The notes: a model not told the origin generated them from the letters alone. Counted from the first letter of the stretch, positions 54,345-64,000 are shown. The stretch: 64,000 bases of DNA from Clostridia bacterium (GCA_017404545.1 JAFRCC010000018.1:372001-436000), one strand, 5' to 3'. Program-made: numbers and translations.

Positions 54345-56924
54345 CTATTTTTCCTCAAACCAATTTACCAAACTTAAGTTCTCAGCATCAAGTAACATCT
54401 CGTGTTTTGGCATTGCTCTAAATGTATATCCGTAATTTCCACCTGTTTTCAATTGTATATCAGCTTGATAAACATATTCATGGTCATCTTCGTATTCAGC
54501 TATTAGCCTCATATCTGTTACATTTATGTTATCTAATTGGCCATTATCCATAATTTGCCCACAATACACTTGCATAGCAACATTTTCTTTCGAAATATTT
54601 GGTAATTTTACTTTGCAGCTCACACTTATAGTGTTTCCTGCATCTATTACTGCATCATTCATATTATCTATATCTTCTTGAGAAATTTTGATTCTACTCC
54701 AACAATTTGCTACCTTCTTCTTCCATTCATCAAACTCAGCCACATCAGTTAAATCTCTGTAATACGATTTATTCAAATTGCATAATGGCATATATAATTT
54801 TTCTGTATAATCCACAAGCATTCTTGCAGTGCTATATTTACCACCAGTTGAAATAATCGATTCTTTCATTATTTTTAACCATTCATTAGAAATACCATTT
54901 TCACTTTTGTTGTAGTACGTTGGAACAATCTTCTTTTCTAAAGTATTATATAAATCAACTGCATCTTCGTTATCTTGAACGTCGTAATTTTCGTGATTCG
55001 TTTCTGTTCCAATCTTCCATCCATTTTTAGTATTATATCCTTCAGCCCACCATCCGTCTAATACACTAAAGTTTATAACTCCATTTACAGAAGCCTTTTG
55101 TCCACTTGTTCCTGATGCCTCTAGTGGTCTTCTTGGATTATTTAGCCATACATCAACACCGCTAATTAAATATCTTGACATTCCTATATTATAATCTTCT
55201 AATATGAATATTTTTCCTACAAATTGAGGTTTCAATGATAACTCATGTATATATCTTATTAAATCTTGTCCATATTGGTCTGCAGGATGAGCTTTTCCGG
55301 CAAAAATCAATTGCACCGGATGTTCTTTATCATTTAATATTTGCGTAATTCGCTCTATATCTTTAAAAATTAAAGTTGCTCTTTTATATGTTGCAAATCT
55401 TCTTGCGAAACCAATTATTAGTGCATTTGGGTTCAAACCATTTGTTACTTTCATAATCTGTTCATATGAATATCCGCTTCTTCTTAATCTATTAATTGTG
55501 TTCTCTTTTACAATATCAAGTAATTTTTTCTTTCTCTTCATGTGCTCTTCCCATAGCTCATCATCTGGAATATTTTCAACATCTTCCCAAACAGAATCAT
55601 CATATATCATATCTTGCCAATATGGGGTAAAATATTTGTTATATAATCTTTTTAGCCCTGGAGAAAGCCATGAACATGTATGTATTCCATTGGTTACGTA
55701 TGTAATTGGAGATTCTTTTGAGCTAATATTTGGCCATACCTCTGAGAATAGTTCACTTGAAACTTCCCTGTGCAATTTACTTACACCGTTTTTCTTACCT
55801 GCTACCTTTAAAGCTAGTATTCCCATGTTAAATCCATTCTCTTCAACTTTGGCTTTAGGTTCCATTCCAAGTTTTAGAAATTCTTCTTTAGAAATTCCAT
55901 ATTTTTCCCACCAACCACTAAAATATTCTTCGATTCGATCTGTTGGAAAAATATCATTACCAGCAGGTACAGGTGTATGTGTTGTAAATATTGTTTTAGA
56001 TGATACTATATCTCGAGCTAAATCAAAAGAAACTTGTTTTTCTTCCATAATAGCTCTTATTAGCTCAAGTATTAAGAATGATGAATGGCCTTCATTCATA
56101 TGATAAATAGTTGGAACTATCCTCAATTGTTTTAATAACCTAGTTCCTGCAACTCCTAAAACAATTTCCTGCCTTATTCTATTTTCTTGGTCTCCGCCAT
56201 ACAAACATAGCGTTGTGCTTCTTATTTCATCATTACTATTCTTATCTATGTCCGAATCCATTAAGTATATTTTGCATCTACCAACATTTACACACCATAC
56301 TTTTAAGTACATTTTTCCTATAGGTAAATCTACATCTATAATCATATCGTTTCCATCTTCATCTTTAACTGTGCTTATTGGTAATGTATCTACATCCAAT
56401 TTTTTATACAAGTTATTTTGGTTACCATTTCCATCTATTTCTTGATGAAAATATCCCATTTTATAAAAAAGACCTACACCTACTAATGGAATACCTAAGT
56501 CACTTGATGATTTCATATGATCTCCAGATAAAATACCAAGTCCTCCGGAATAAATCGGTAAAATTTCATCAAGTCCATATTCTGCAGAAAAATACGCAAT
56601 AATATCATCTTGATTACGTGGATACTTGTTCTTAAACCAAGTATTTTTACTCTCCATATAGCTTTTGAAATTACCATATATTTCATCATATGCTCTTAAG
56701 AATTCATCATTTTCTATAACAGCATCTAACTTTTCTTGAGATACCATACTTAAAAATTTTACTGGATTTTTTTGAGCTCTTTCCCATAAATCGCCATCTA
56801 TATATTTAAATAATCTCAAAAATTCTGTATTCCATGACCACCACATATTTTTAGCTATAACTGATAATCCTCTTATTCTTTCTGGTAATTGAGGCGTAAC
56901 AGTTATTTTATTAAAAACATACAT
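54345..56924 (-). CDS. glgP: Alpha-glucan phosphorylase
   Basis: The 859-residue enzyme releases glucose-1-phosphate from glycogen, starch or maltodextrin. It has the N-terminal DUF3417 segment (LPERIRGLSVIAKNMWWSWN) that marks the alpha-glucan phosphorylase subtype found in Thermotoga, mycobacteria and clostridia. The catalytic core follows with HMNEGHSSFL and the PLP loop EASGTSGQKASVNGVINFSV then LDGWWAEGYN. A C-terminal beta domain follows. Length fits the long subtype. Single gene, probably monocistronic. Confidence 0.95.
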   Translation of the reverse strand: MYVFNKITVTPQLPERIRGLSVIAKNMWWSWNTEFLRLFKYIDGDLWERAQKNPVKFLSMVSQEKLDAVIENDEFLRAYDEIYGNFKSYMESKNTWFKNKYPRNQDDIIAYFSAEYGLDEILPIYSGGLGILSGDHMKSSSDLGIPLVGVGLFYKMGYFHQEIDGNGNQNNLYKKLDVDTLPISTVKDEDGNDMIIDVDLPIGKMYLKVWCVNVGRCKIYLMDSDIDKNSNDEIRSTTLCLYGGDQENRIRQEIVLGVAGTRLLKQLRIVPTIYHMNEGHSSFLILELIRAIMEEKQVSFDLARDIVSSKTIFTTHTPVPAGNDIFPTDRIEEYFSGWWEKYGISKEEFLKLGMEPKAKVEENGFNMGILALKVAGKKNGVSKLHREVSSELFSEVWPNISSKESPITYVTNGIHTCSWLSPGLKRLYNKYFTPYWQDMIYDDSVWEDVENIPDDELWEEHMKRKKKLLDIVKENTINRLRRSGYSYEQIMKVTNGLNPNALIIGFARRFATYKRATLIFKDIERITQILNDKEHPVQLIFAGKAHPADQYGQDLIRYIHELSLKPQFVGKIFILEDYNIGMSRYLISGVDVWLNNPRRPLEASGTSGQKASVNGVINFSVLDGWWAEGYNTKNGWKIGTETNHENYDVQDNEDAVDLYNTLEKKIVPTYYNKSENGISNEWLKIMKESIISTGGKYSTARMLVDYTEKLYMPLCNLNKSYYRDLTDVAEFDEWKKKVANCWSRIKISQEDIDNMNDAVIDAGNTISVSCKVKLPNISKENVAMQVYCGQIMDNGQLDNINVTDMRLIAEYEDDHEYVYQADIQLKTGGNYGYTFRAMPKHEMLLDAENLSLVNWFEEK

Positions 56925-57096
56925 TTTTAGTTTCCTCCTTCGTACTTTTCAACTTTATCTTTTGTCATAATTTCACAATTTTCTGATTATATTATCTATT
57001 AACAAATTTTATTTGTCAATTAATTTATTAAACTTTTTTGTATGATTTCAACTCTTATTAAAAGCTTATTTTTATTGAATTTTTGTGAAGAATTTT

Positions 57097-57777
57097 CTAA
57101 TCGATAGTTGTGCTTTTTCTACCTATTCCTACAACCTCATTTTGTAGTTCTTTCCATGTATTGCAACCAATAATCCCATCATTCACGAGTCCCCTGGATG
57201 CTTGAAATCTTAAAACTGCGCTTCTGGTGTTAGTTCCAAATATTCCATCTAATCCTCGCGTTGAAAACCCTAGTGTATTTAATCCATCTTGAGCCACTAA
57301 TACGTATACGCCTTTTGCCCCCCTGCTAATTCTAGGATACCCTCCTGTTATACATGCTGGTGGAAAAGTTCTTTTGTCAAAATGAACCCATAATGGTGTT
57401 TGCCCTATTGGTTCAACATATGACCATACTCCAGATCTTCTTGCACTATTATACAGTACTTGTCTCTGCTCTGCTGTTAAAATCTGGCCTACATCAAAAG
57501 CAACACCTGCATAATGTTGTGATTGATTACCATGACCATCTTCCCAAGGTCTTCTAAAAGCTGCCCCTACATATATTGGCGCACCATATATATATCTTTG
57601 GGCATTCCACGCAAGCATTGTATTTCTTGTTGTCCACAAAGTTTGGCTTACGCTTCTAGCTTTAAATTCTCTTACTGTTAAAGTGTTATTCGTATTGTAC
57701 GGCATCGCCTGCCCTTCTCCTCTATAATAAGTTTCCATCCTATTTACGCTCTCATTGTATATAAAAATTTTTGCCAT
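57097..57777 (-). CDS. M15-like peptidase with peptidoglycan-binding domain
   Basis: The 226-residue protein has an M15-type zinc peptidase region (SQHYAGVAFDVGQ giving the HxxGxAxD motif, about residues 87-94, and WVHFD, about 130). A PG_binding_1 domain forms its C-terminus (QDGLNTLGFSTRGLDGIFGT then NTRSAVLRFQASRGLVNDGI). No signal peptide is present. Such proteins cut peptide bridges of peptidoglycan; in clostridia this layout is often linked to spore cortex or engulfment, but that is inference. No partner gene nearby. Confidence 0.75.
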   Translation of the reverse strand: MAKIFIYNESVNRMETYYRGEGQAMPYNTNNTLTVREFKARSVSQTLWTTRNTMLAWNAQRYIYGAPIYVGAAFRRPWEDGHGNQSQHYAGVAFDVGQILTAEQRQVLYNSARRSGVWSYVEPIGQTPLWVHFDKRTFPPACITGGYPRISRGAKGVYVLVAQDGLNTLGFSTRGLDGIFGTNTRSAVLRFQASRGLVNDGIIGCNTWKELQNEVVGIGRKSTTID

Positions 57778-57875
57778 AATATTTCCTCCAAAATAAATTT
57801 ATATATTTTATGAGAACTATTTATTTTTGCTAATACAAAAAAGCACTTGAAATTTGTTCAAGTGTTTCTATCTGA

Positions 57876-58496
57876 TTATTCAAAATATATTTGACCAAAT
57901 AATTTTTCTTTGTCTTGAGACTCTAACTTACTAAGAGCATCTGCAATGTCTGGAAAATATGTTTTATAATCTGTATCATCCGGTGGAAAATGACTCGTTT
58001 TTAGAGTATAATCATTTGATGAAAATGTAATCTTTACCGGTACCGAAGTTACAGAATCTATTGTATTATTTGAACTTGATTTTCCAAATTGCGCCCAAAC
58101 ATATATGTCTACTATATCTCCTTTTTCGACTTTTCCTAGTTCAAAGTACTTAGCATAATATTTATCGGCTCCTGGATTTTTGCTCTTAGCTTCCTTTATC
58201 AATTCTTTATTTATTGTTATTCTTAAAAGTGAGCTATCTGGAACAGCATTATTTGACTTATTTTGACTATTCGCAGAATTATTGTTAATTTTTTTATTAA
58301 TACTTTCTAACTGATTAATTATCTCATTTTTATTTTCATCATTATTATTACTAACTTCTAAAATTTTATTTTCTAGCTCATCAATTTTTTTATCTGTTTC
58401 TTGCTTATTTTTGAAAAACACGTAACCTCCATATACCATTGCAGCAATAATTATAATTATTAATAACCATAATAAAAAAGTACAAAATTTTTTCAT
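57876..58496 (-). CDS. Membrane-anchored coiled-coil protein, 206 aa
   Basis: An N-terminal membrane span (about residues 5-27), a coiled coil (about 32-80, ETDKKIDELENKILEVSNNN), and a C-terminal beta-rich domain (about 95-200: LLRITINKELIKEAKSKNPG, then KVEKGDIVDIYVWAQFG). The C-terminal part looks like a periplasmic/extracellular domain of the SAF type, but I cannot confirm that. Between the M15 peptidase and the tRNA-Gln. Confidence 0.55.
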   Translation of the reverse strand: MKKFCTFLLWLLIIIIIAAMVYGGYVFFKNKQETDKKIDELENKILEVSNNNDENKNEIINQLESINKKINNNSANSQNKSNNAVPDSSLLRITINKELIKEAKSKNPGADKYYAKYFELGKVEKGDIVDIYVWAQFGKSSSNNTIDSVTSVPVKITFSSNDYTLKTSHFPPDDTDYKTYFPDIADALSKLESQDKEKLFGQIYFE

Positions 58497-58619
58497 AAAA
58501 TCCCTCCTAAAAAAAATAATACCATAATGAATTATTTATTTCTATAAAAAAATTGCATTTTTTAAAAACTTATGATATTATACTATTGTTCTGCGTCGTG
58601 ACTCTGTATATTAACATTT

Positions 58620-58694
58620 TGGGGTATCGCCAAGCGGTAAGGCATCGGACTCTGACTCCGACATTCCTGTGTTCGAATCACAGTACCCCAGCCA
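58620..58694 (+). tRNA. tRNA-Gln (CUG)
   Basis: A 75-nt cloverleaf: acceptor TGGGGTA/TACCCCA, D-arm with AAGCGGTAAGG, anticodon loop CTCTGAC with anticodon CTG, T-loop TTCGAAT, and encoded GCCA end. Followed by a GTGCG...CGCAC terminator (58712-58755). Confidence 0.97.
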
Positions 58695-58752
58695 AAAATA
58701 TTTAAAATTATGAAAAGTGCGGTAGTGTAAAAACACTCACGCACTTTTCTTT

Positions 58753-58929
58753 TTAAAACAAGCTAATATTATCAAAAGATTTTATATTTTCCTTTTCATT
58801 CAATTTTCTTAATACTTCTTCAATATAAGCTCTGCTTCTATTACATCCTGGATTTAACAAACTACATCTATTACTACAACCTCTGCAATTTTTGCCTTTT
58901 AGATACCTAACATCATTTTCATTAATCAT
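58753..58929 (-). CDS. Small Cys-rich protein, 58 aa
   Basis: Encodes MINENDVRYLKGKNCRGCSN then RCSLLNPGCNRSRAYIEEVL. Four cysteines (positions 15, 18, 22 and 29) could bind zinc or an iron-sulfur cluster. A basic helix follows. ATG at 58929 is preceded by AGGTGA, with long spacing. Its end overlaps the tRNA-Gln terminator. Unknown role; possibly a zinc-finger regulator. Confidence 0.5.
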   Translation of the reverse strand: MINENDVRYLKGKNCRGCSNRCSLLNPGCNRSRAYIEEVLRKLNEKENIKSFDNISLF

Positions 58930-58997
58930 ATTTATAGCAATTCACCTCATAAAAATCATAACACATTTTCTACAAATTTGCTATAATATTAATTTTG

Positions 58998-59687
58998 TTA
59001 CATCTGTCTACCCGAATGTTGAAATGTACTTACTGGTTTACTTGATATTTCTGTTGTTAGAAAATACTTAGTTGTAATAACACTAGAACCAATTGTACTT
59101 ATAATTGTTATTAATATTACAGCAATTAAACTTATTGTCGACTCTTTGCTTTTTTTTAATGCTTCGCTTAATTCTATCTTACTAAATTTAGTTATAAATA
59201 GATATACAACTAAAATAGCTAAAATAAGTGATTCAATTGCAAAAATTACATAGTATTTAAATGTTAAAATCGCTGTAACTTTCTCGTTTGATCCATTGTT
59301 TGAACTTGAAGAAGTTTGAGAAGATTTCTCTTTTCTATAACCATTAGACATTTCAGGAGGTGTTTGCATGTCCCCACTCTCTCCCGTACTATTTGGCATT
59401 TCAGGAGGCGTCTGCATATCCCCACTTTCGCTTGAATTATTATTGATTCCTGGAGGATTTTGTCTACCACTGATACCATTTGATTCATCTACCATATCCG
59501 ATTGTATTTGCATTCCTTCTCTACCATAAAATTCACCATTCATCTCTGGAGGAACCATTCCATCGCCAGATTCTTCTACTATAGTTACTAATTCTTTCTT
59601 CGCAGTATTCATTGTGAAATACATAGCCCACATTACCATTGTTACTAAAGCTAAAATAATTAGATTTTTAATCAATCTTTTTTTCAT
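58998..59687 (-). CDS. Membrane protein with proline-rich repeats, 229 aa
   Basis: One N-terminal span, a long external Ser/Gly/Asn-rich region containing two copies of SGDMQTPPEM (about residues 85-110), then two further spans (about 145-167 and 185-210). The repeated block is identical, so a recent duplication is likely. The start at 59687 follows AGGTGAGG. No family recognised; the repeats resemble surface proteins of clostridia. Confidence 0.55.
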   Translation of the reverse strand: MKKRLIKNLIILALVTMVMWAMYFTMNTAKKELVTIVEESGDGMVPPEMNGEFYGREGMQIQSDMVDESNGISGRQNPPGINNNSSESGDMQTPPEMPNSTGESGDMQTPPEMSNGYRKEKSSQTSSSSNNGSNEKVTAILTFKYYVIFAIESLILAILVVYLFITKFSKIELSEALKKSKESTISLIAVILITIISTIGSSVITTKYFLTTEISSKPVSTFQHSGRQM

Positions 59688-59881
59688 AAACCTCACCTTA
59701 ATTACCTTTCCATTTTGTTAAAACTAATATAATCTTTAATTCTTAAATTTACCTTAAACTACAAATTATATTTCATAAATTTATATTGAAAATCATATTT
59801 ATAATTTATATTTATAATATAATTTGACAAAAAAAATATTTATTCATATAATCAAGGCAAATATTTTTAAGGAGGTTTTTT

Positions 59882-60547
59882 ATGAAAAAATATTTATGTG
59901 AATTAATTGGAACAGCAGTATTAGTATTGTTCGGGTGTGGAACAGCTGTTGTATCGGGAGGAAATCTAGTTGCTACAGCACTAGCATTTGGATTAACCAT
60001 TATAATAATGGCAAATGCAATTGGAAATATTTCAGGTTGTCACATCAACCCAGCAGTTTCTTTAGCAATGTTTATTAATAAAAAAATGAGTGCTAAGGAA
60101 TTTGGGTTCTACGTTTTATCACAAGTTATAGGTGCATTTGTTGGGGCTGGTATACTATACTTCATTATGAGTTCATCAGACATATACGATATTGACAAAT
60201 TTGGTTTAGGAACAAATGGTTTTGGTGAAAGCTCAGCTTGGCAAATTGGTTTATTTGCTGCGTTTATAGTTGAAGTTGTTTTAACGTTTATATTTGTATA
60301 CACAATATTAGATGTTACATCAGACGAAAAGAAAGCACCTCATGCAGGTATATATATAGGTTTAGCCCTAATATTTGTACATTTGCTAGGAATTAATTTA
60401 ACTGGTACATCTGTTAACCCAGCAAGAAGTTTAGCACCAGCAATTATTGCAGGTGAAGAAGCTTTAGAGCAAGTATGGTTATTCATAGTAGCTCCATTTG
60501 TTGGATCAGCACTTTCAGCACTTACATTCAAATTTTTAAAGAATTAA
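59882..60547 (+). CDS. Aquaporin / glycerol channel (MIP family)
   Basis: The 221-residue channel has six membrane spans and both NPA boxes (SGCHINPAVSL, about residues 58-67, and TGTSVNPARSL, about 180-188, with the selectivity Arg). A Gly-rich first helix (LIGTAVLVLFGCGTAVV) and 'AAFIVEVVLTFIFVYTI' are typical of AqpZ-like water channels. Glycerol transport cannot be ruled out. Start follows GGAGG. Own terminator downstream. Confidence 0.9.
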   Translation: MKKYLCELIGTAVLVLFGCGTAVVSGGNLVATALAFGLTIIIMANAIGNISGCHINPAVSLAMFINKKMSAKEFGFYVLSQVIGAFVGAGILYFIMSSSDIYDIDKFGLGTNGFGESSAWQIGLFAAFIVEVVLTFIFVYTILDVTSDEKKAPHAGIYIGLALIFVHLLGINLTGTSVNPARSLAPAIIAGEEALEQVWLFIVAPFVGSALSALTFKFLKN

Positions 60548-60564
60548 AAAATTAAGTTGTATAG

Positions 60565-60619
60565 AAAGAACAATAAGTGGACATTATTATAATTGCAAAA
60601 GACGAAATTTAATACAAAA
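60565..60619. repeat. Second copy of the dispersed repeat
   Basis: Matches 33743-33795 at most positions (AAAGAACAATA...GGACATTAT.ATAATTGC then AAAAGAC.AAATTTAAT). Here it lacks the right arm of the GCGGACAT inverted repeat, so it may be a decayed copy. It is followed by a strong hairpin (AAATTCCAAATTCAT/ATGAATTTGGAATTT, 60618-60655) that ends both neighbouring genes. Confidence 0.5.
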
Positions 60620-60666
60620 AATTCCAAATTCATATAAATGAATTTGGAATTTTTTTATCTTTATAA

Positions 60667-61857
60667 CTAATCATGATTACCTTTAGTATTTGTTATTCCT
60701 AAAAAAGTACAAGGGTTAATTTGACTATACATATCTCCTAAACACACTTCAAAATGTAAGTGTGCTCCCTCTGATGCTCCTGTGTTACCGGCATACATAA
60801 TAACTGTGCTTGTTGTAACTTGTGTTCCAACTTGTATTCCAGAAGCAATTGCACTGGCATGTGCATATCTTGTATATATTGGTTTTCCATTTTCATCATC
60901 ACCATGATAAATAACTACATACAAGCCCCATCCGCCACCATATCCACTATAATTTACATATACAACAGTTCCATCTTTTGCTGCATATATTGGTGTACCT
61001 GATGGTGCATATATATCTAGACCTTTATGTGGTGTGCCAACATAACCAGATGTATCTGTTCTTCCGTTTGGTGCATATAAAGAATTAACTCTATGTTCAA
61101 TTCTTGTTGGCCAAGTCATTCCCCCAGACGATGCAGCAGCAGCTTCACCTTCTATTATATCGCCTTCTCCATTGCCACCATATGAGGCCTGCGCCTCCTC
61201 TGTAGCTCTTATAACGGCTTCGTTTATTCTTGCAAGTTCCTGTTGCTTTTCTTCAATAGCAGCTTGCATGCTCTTTTGCTCTTCTGTTAAAGACTCTATC
61301 TTCGAAATTTTTTCGGATTTTTGTGTTTCAAGTTGATTCTGTTTAACCTGAATCTCAATTTTTGAATTCTCCAATGCAATTTTAGAGCTATGTAAATCTG
61401 ATTTTTCTTTTTTTACTTCCTCTATTAAGTTATTATCATACTCCGCAATTTGTTTTATTATTTCGTAATTTGAAACAAAATTTATAATTCCACCATTAAA
61501 AAAAGCCTCAAGATATGTATTTCCACTACTCATATAAACTGCTGATAATCTTTCATCAAGTAACTTCTGTTTGTCTTCAAGATCTTTCGATTTAAATTCA
61601 ATTGATTCATCAAGATTTTCAATTTTATTTTTCAGGTCACTAATTTCGGATTCAGTTTCTAAAATTGTACCATTCAACTTATTAACCTCTTCCATTATTT
61701 CACCTTTTTCGTTTGAAATATTCTCAATTGCTTCTTTCGTATTTTCAATATCAGCTTCTACCGATTGTTTTTGCTGGTATAGTGTATCTGCATATGCATT
61801 TGTATATATTACTATTATTGATACAATCATAAAAAATATCAAGATTTTCTTTTTCAT
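60667..61857 (-). CDS. Secreted M23 peptidoglycan hydrolase with coiled coil
   Basis: The 396-residue protein has a signal peptide (MKKKILIFFMIVSIIVIYTN), a long coiled coil (about residues 27-230) and a C-terminal M23 lysostaphin-like domain. The metal ligands are in HKGLDIYAPSGTPIYAAKDG and in GAHLHFEVCLGD. The layout equals EnvC/NlpD-type regulators and hydrolases, with the zinc residues kept, so it should be active. In clostridia such proteins act in cell separation. It ends after the aquaporin terminator. Confidence 0.88.
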   Translation of the reverse strand: MKKKILIFFMIVSIIVIYTNAYADTLYQQKQSVEADIENTKEAIENISNEKGEIMEEVNKLNGTILETESEISDLKNKIENLDESIEFKSKDLEDKQKLLDERLSAVYMSSGNTYLEAFFNGGIINFVSNYEIIKQIAEYDNNLIEEVKKEKSDLHSSKIALENSKIEIQVKQNQLETQKSEKISKIESLTEEQKSMQAAIEEKQQELARINEAVIRATEEAQASYGGNGEGDIIEGEAAAASSGGMTWPTRIEHRVNSLYAPNGRTDTSGYVGTPHKGLDIYAPSGTPIYAAKDGTVVYVNYSGYGGGWGLYVVIYHGDDENGKPIYTRYAHASAIASGIQVGTQVTTSTVIMYAGNTGASEGAHLHFEVCLGDMYSQINPCTFLGITNTKGNHD

Positions 61858-61965
61858 TTGCGTTAAATTCCTTTTCCCTTTTTATTAATTATAATATATC
61901 TACTTTTTTTTAACAATAATTTATCTTAAAAACTAATATAATCAGTTACAATTTTATACTTATGA

Positions 61966-64000
61966 TTATAATTCAAATTGAGAATTATACAATTCAGCAT
62001 ATGCACCATTTTTTTGAATTAATTCATCATGATTTCCTTGCTCTACAATATTTCCATTTTGCATCACCAATATTAAATCTGCATTTTTTATTGTTGATAA
62101 TCTGTGTGCTATTATAAACGATGTTTTTCCTTTAGTTAATTTATCCATAGCTTCTTGAACAAGCTCTTCTGTTCTTGTATCAACGTTTGAAGTTGCCTCA
62201 TCTAGTATTAAAAACGGTGATTTTTCAATCATGCCTCTCGCAATTGTAAGTAACTGTTTCTGTCCAGCCGAAATTCCGTCGTTTTCAGATAATACTGAAT
62301 CGTACCCATTAGGTAATGTTTTTATAAAATGATGTAATCCAACTTCTTTGCACACTTCTTCAACTCTTTCATCTGATACATTTTCCATATTATATATTAT
62401 GTTTTCTTTAATTGTTCCCTCAAATAACCATGTATCTTGTAATACCATTGTAAACAAATCCCTTATATTTTCTCTTGATAAATTCTTAGTAGATACGCCA
62501 TCAATTTTTATGTCTCCAGAATCTATGTTGTAGAATTTCATTAACAAATTTACTATAGTTGTTTTTCCAGCACCAGTAGGACCAACAATTGCAATTTTTT
62601 GACCAGGAAGGGCTGTAGCTGTAAAGTTATATATCGTAGGTTTATCATTATTATCATATTGGAAAAGTACATTTTCAAACTCGATTTTTCCTTTTACTTT
62701 TTCTTTCTCAAGATGCTCTGTTATATTTTTTTGATTATCCATTTCCTCTTCATCTAAAAATTCAAAAACCCTCTCACTTGCGGCTGCTGTTGTTTGAAAA
62801 GCAGTTAAAGCTTGCGCAATTTGCGATAGCGGATTTGTAAATAGTCTAACATAAACAATAAATGCAACTATTACACCAAAAGATATCTTTCCATTCATAG
62901 TTAATAATGCTCCTACAATACATACAGCAACATAACCAAAATTTCCTATAAATCCCATTAATGGTTGCATAAGTCCAGATAGAAATTGACTTTTTCTATT
63001 ACTATCACAGACGTTTTTGTTTAGCTCATCAAATTTCTTATCTGCTTCTTTTCTACCATTATATATTTTTACAACATTTAAACCAGAAAAAATTTCCTCA
63101 ATGTGTCCATTCAATTTTCCTAGTTCAATTTGTCTTGCTACAAAATATTTTTGTGATTTTTTTAGTATAAAACTCATTCCTAAAAATCCAATTAAACTTG
63201 CAAATATAGCTGTAAGTGCGAGTATTACATTTGTTGTGAGCATCATAATTATTGAGCCAAAAAATAAAGTTATTGATGTAACTAGCGTTCCAAGTGATTG
63301 ATTCATTGACTGTGCGATTATATCAACATCGTTTGTAACCCTAGAAAGAATATCTCCTGTTTGATGTCTATCGAAAAATTTTAGTGGCAACTTGTTAATC
63401 TTTTTTGAAATTCTCCCTCTTAATTGTTTAGCAAAATTATTAGAAATCTTAGCCATTTCTATGCTTTGAATATATGAAAATAAAGAGCTACAAATATACA
63501 TAATAACCAAAGTTATAGTAATTGATTTTATTTTTTCAAAATCCATCTTTGGCTCAATTAAAGTTTTTATATAATCTGGCAAATTCATTATTTTCCCATA
63601 TACCTGCATGGCGTCATTTGGATTTTCTATTGTGCTAAACTCACTTACAAACATGTATTGGTCATCAATTGTTATTGTTGTACCATTAACGTCAAATTCC
63701 TTAAAAATAATATTTTTTATTGAGTCTGGTACCTGCAAACCTTCCATATTCGCGTTAAATAGTTTATTCATTGATTTAATAATAGTAATTTTATCCTCAA
63801 TACTGATTCTTGTTCCATTGTAAAACGAATCCCTAAGAAGAACTCTCAACGCGCTCTCTGGTGTATTTGAGATAAATTTCAATACATCAAACACATAGGA
63901 CTCATCATCTACTTCATTTGCACGTTCAATTTCCTCATTCATAGCATCTATATTTTGCTTAAATTTTTCTTTGTCATCTTCTGAAATTTCGTCACTTTCA
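61966..64000 (-). CDS. ABC exporter with large extracytoplasmic insert, 5' end outside window
   Basis: The frame is open to the right edge, so the N-terminus is missing. The visible part has a hydrophilic domain of about 150 residues (ANEVDDESYVFDVLKFISNT..., before the span LVIMYICSSLFSYI) inserted between the first and second membrane spans. Five more spans follow, then an ATPase with Walker A GPTGAGKTT, an ISAGQK signature, Walker B ILDEAT and switch His in IIAHRLS. All ATPase residues are intact, but the signature is SAGQ. It looks like a lipid or multidrug exporter half; a partner gene could lie to the right. Confidence 0.85.
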   Translation of the reverse strand, partial: ESDEISEDDKEKFKQNIDAMNEEIERANEVDDESYVFDVLKFISNTPESALRVLLRDSFYNGTRISIEDKITIIKSMNKLFNANMEGLQVPDSIKNIIFKEFDVNGTTITIDDQYMFVSEFSTIENPNDAMQVYGKIMNLPDYIKTLIEPKMDFEKIKSITITLVIMYICSSLFSYIQSIEMAKISNNFAKQLRGRISKKINKLPLKFFDRHQTGDILSRVTNDVDIIAQSMNQSLGTLVTSITLFFGSIIMMLTTNVILALTAIFASLIGFLGMSFILKKSQKYFVARQIELGKLNGHIEEIFSGLNVVKIYNGRKEADKKFDELNKNVCDSNRKSQFLSGLMQPLMGFIGNFGYVAVCIVGALLTMNGKISFGVIVAFIVYVRLFTNPLSQIAQALTAFQTTAAASERVFEFLDEEEMDNQKNITEHLEKEKVKGKIEFENVLFQYDNNDKPTIYNFTATALPGQKIAIVGPTGAGKTTIVNLLMKFYNIDSGDIKIDGVSTKNLSRENIRDLFTMVLQDTWLFEGTIKENIIYNMENVSDERVEEVCKEVGLHHFIKTLPNGYDSVLSENDGISAGQKQLLTIARGMIEKSPFLILDEATSNVDTRTEELVQEAMDKLTKGKTSFIIAHRLSTIKNADLILVMQNGNIVEQGNHDELIQKNGAYAELYNSQFEL

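Noticed and set aside
55498-56103. A 201-codon ORF antisense to glgP
   Set aside because: Shadow frame; no start site signals, and glgP is certain.
1-64000. CRISPR array
   Set aside because: No regularly spaced repeats with unique spacers were seen; the repeats present are palindromes or short tandem motifs.
1-64000. Insertion sequence or transposase gene
   Set aside because: No transposase-like ORF was found; only small palindromic elements that may depend on one elsewhere.

Overview
The window is low-GC, AT-rich DNA from a spore-forming Firmicute, most likely an uncultured member of the Clostridia. Reasons: intrinsic terminators and strong AGGAGG ribosome binding sites throughout, T-box leaders on serS and proS, an infC-rpmI-rplT operon with a leader attenuator, and sporulation-linked genes (spoVG, a SpoIVB-type serine peptidase, an alpha/beta small acid-soluble spore protein, and a Spo0A-like regulator). 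No species can be named from the sequence alone.

Positions 1 to about 12,366 are the early and lysogeny end of a prophage; the late genes lie beyond the left edge. From left to right there is a leftward early operon (GIY-YIG nuclease-like protein, sigma-region-4-like late regulator, many small proteins, a membrane-anchored ParB-like protein, a RusA resolvase, and a replication initiator with internal iterons). Next comes a cluster of tiny divergent genes driven by repeated hairpin promoters, then a Cro-like/CI-like switch with four matching operators, two membrane proteins, and the tyrosine integrase. Last is a Panacea-type toxin-antitoxin pair next to a chromosomal tRNA-Asn/5S rRNA pair, which is the likely attachment site. 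A well-formed class II tRNA with an Ile-type GAU anticodon and its own promoter is embedded in the early region on the opposite strand.

From 12.4 to 64 kb the window is ordinary chromosome. Translation is represented by infC-rpmI-rplT, rplM-rpsI, serS and proS. Envelope and division functions include murC, ftsZ, an M23 hydrolase and an M15-like hydrolase. Metabolism includes an iron alcohol dehydrogenase, pyruvate kinase, alpha-glucan phosphorylase and a cysteine desulfurase. Transport includes an aquaporin, a heterodimeric ABC exporter behind a leader-peptide attenuator, and a third ABC exporter cut by the right edge. There is also a large MBG-repeat surface protein.

Points that stand out are: an HPr/Crh-like protein with Arg at position 15; an FtsZ that ends without its C-terminal tail; a Spo0A-like protein whose receiver lacks the acidic pocket; a structured ~280-nt noncoding RNA near 16.8 kb; and two tandem, relatively GC-rich paralogs of unknown function (29.5-31.0 kb) that share a conserved 5' leader. 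Several single-gene units (17.2, 17.6-17.9, 19.8-20.1, 29.5-31.0 kb) look richer in G+C than their surroundings by eye. Dispersed palindromic repeats sit in the intergenic spaces.
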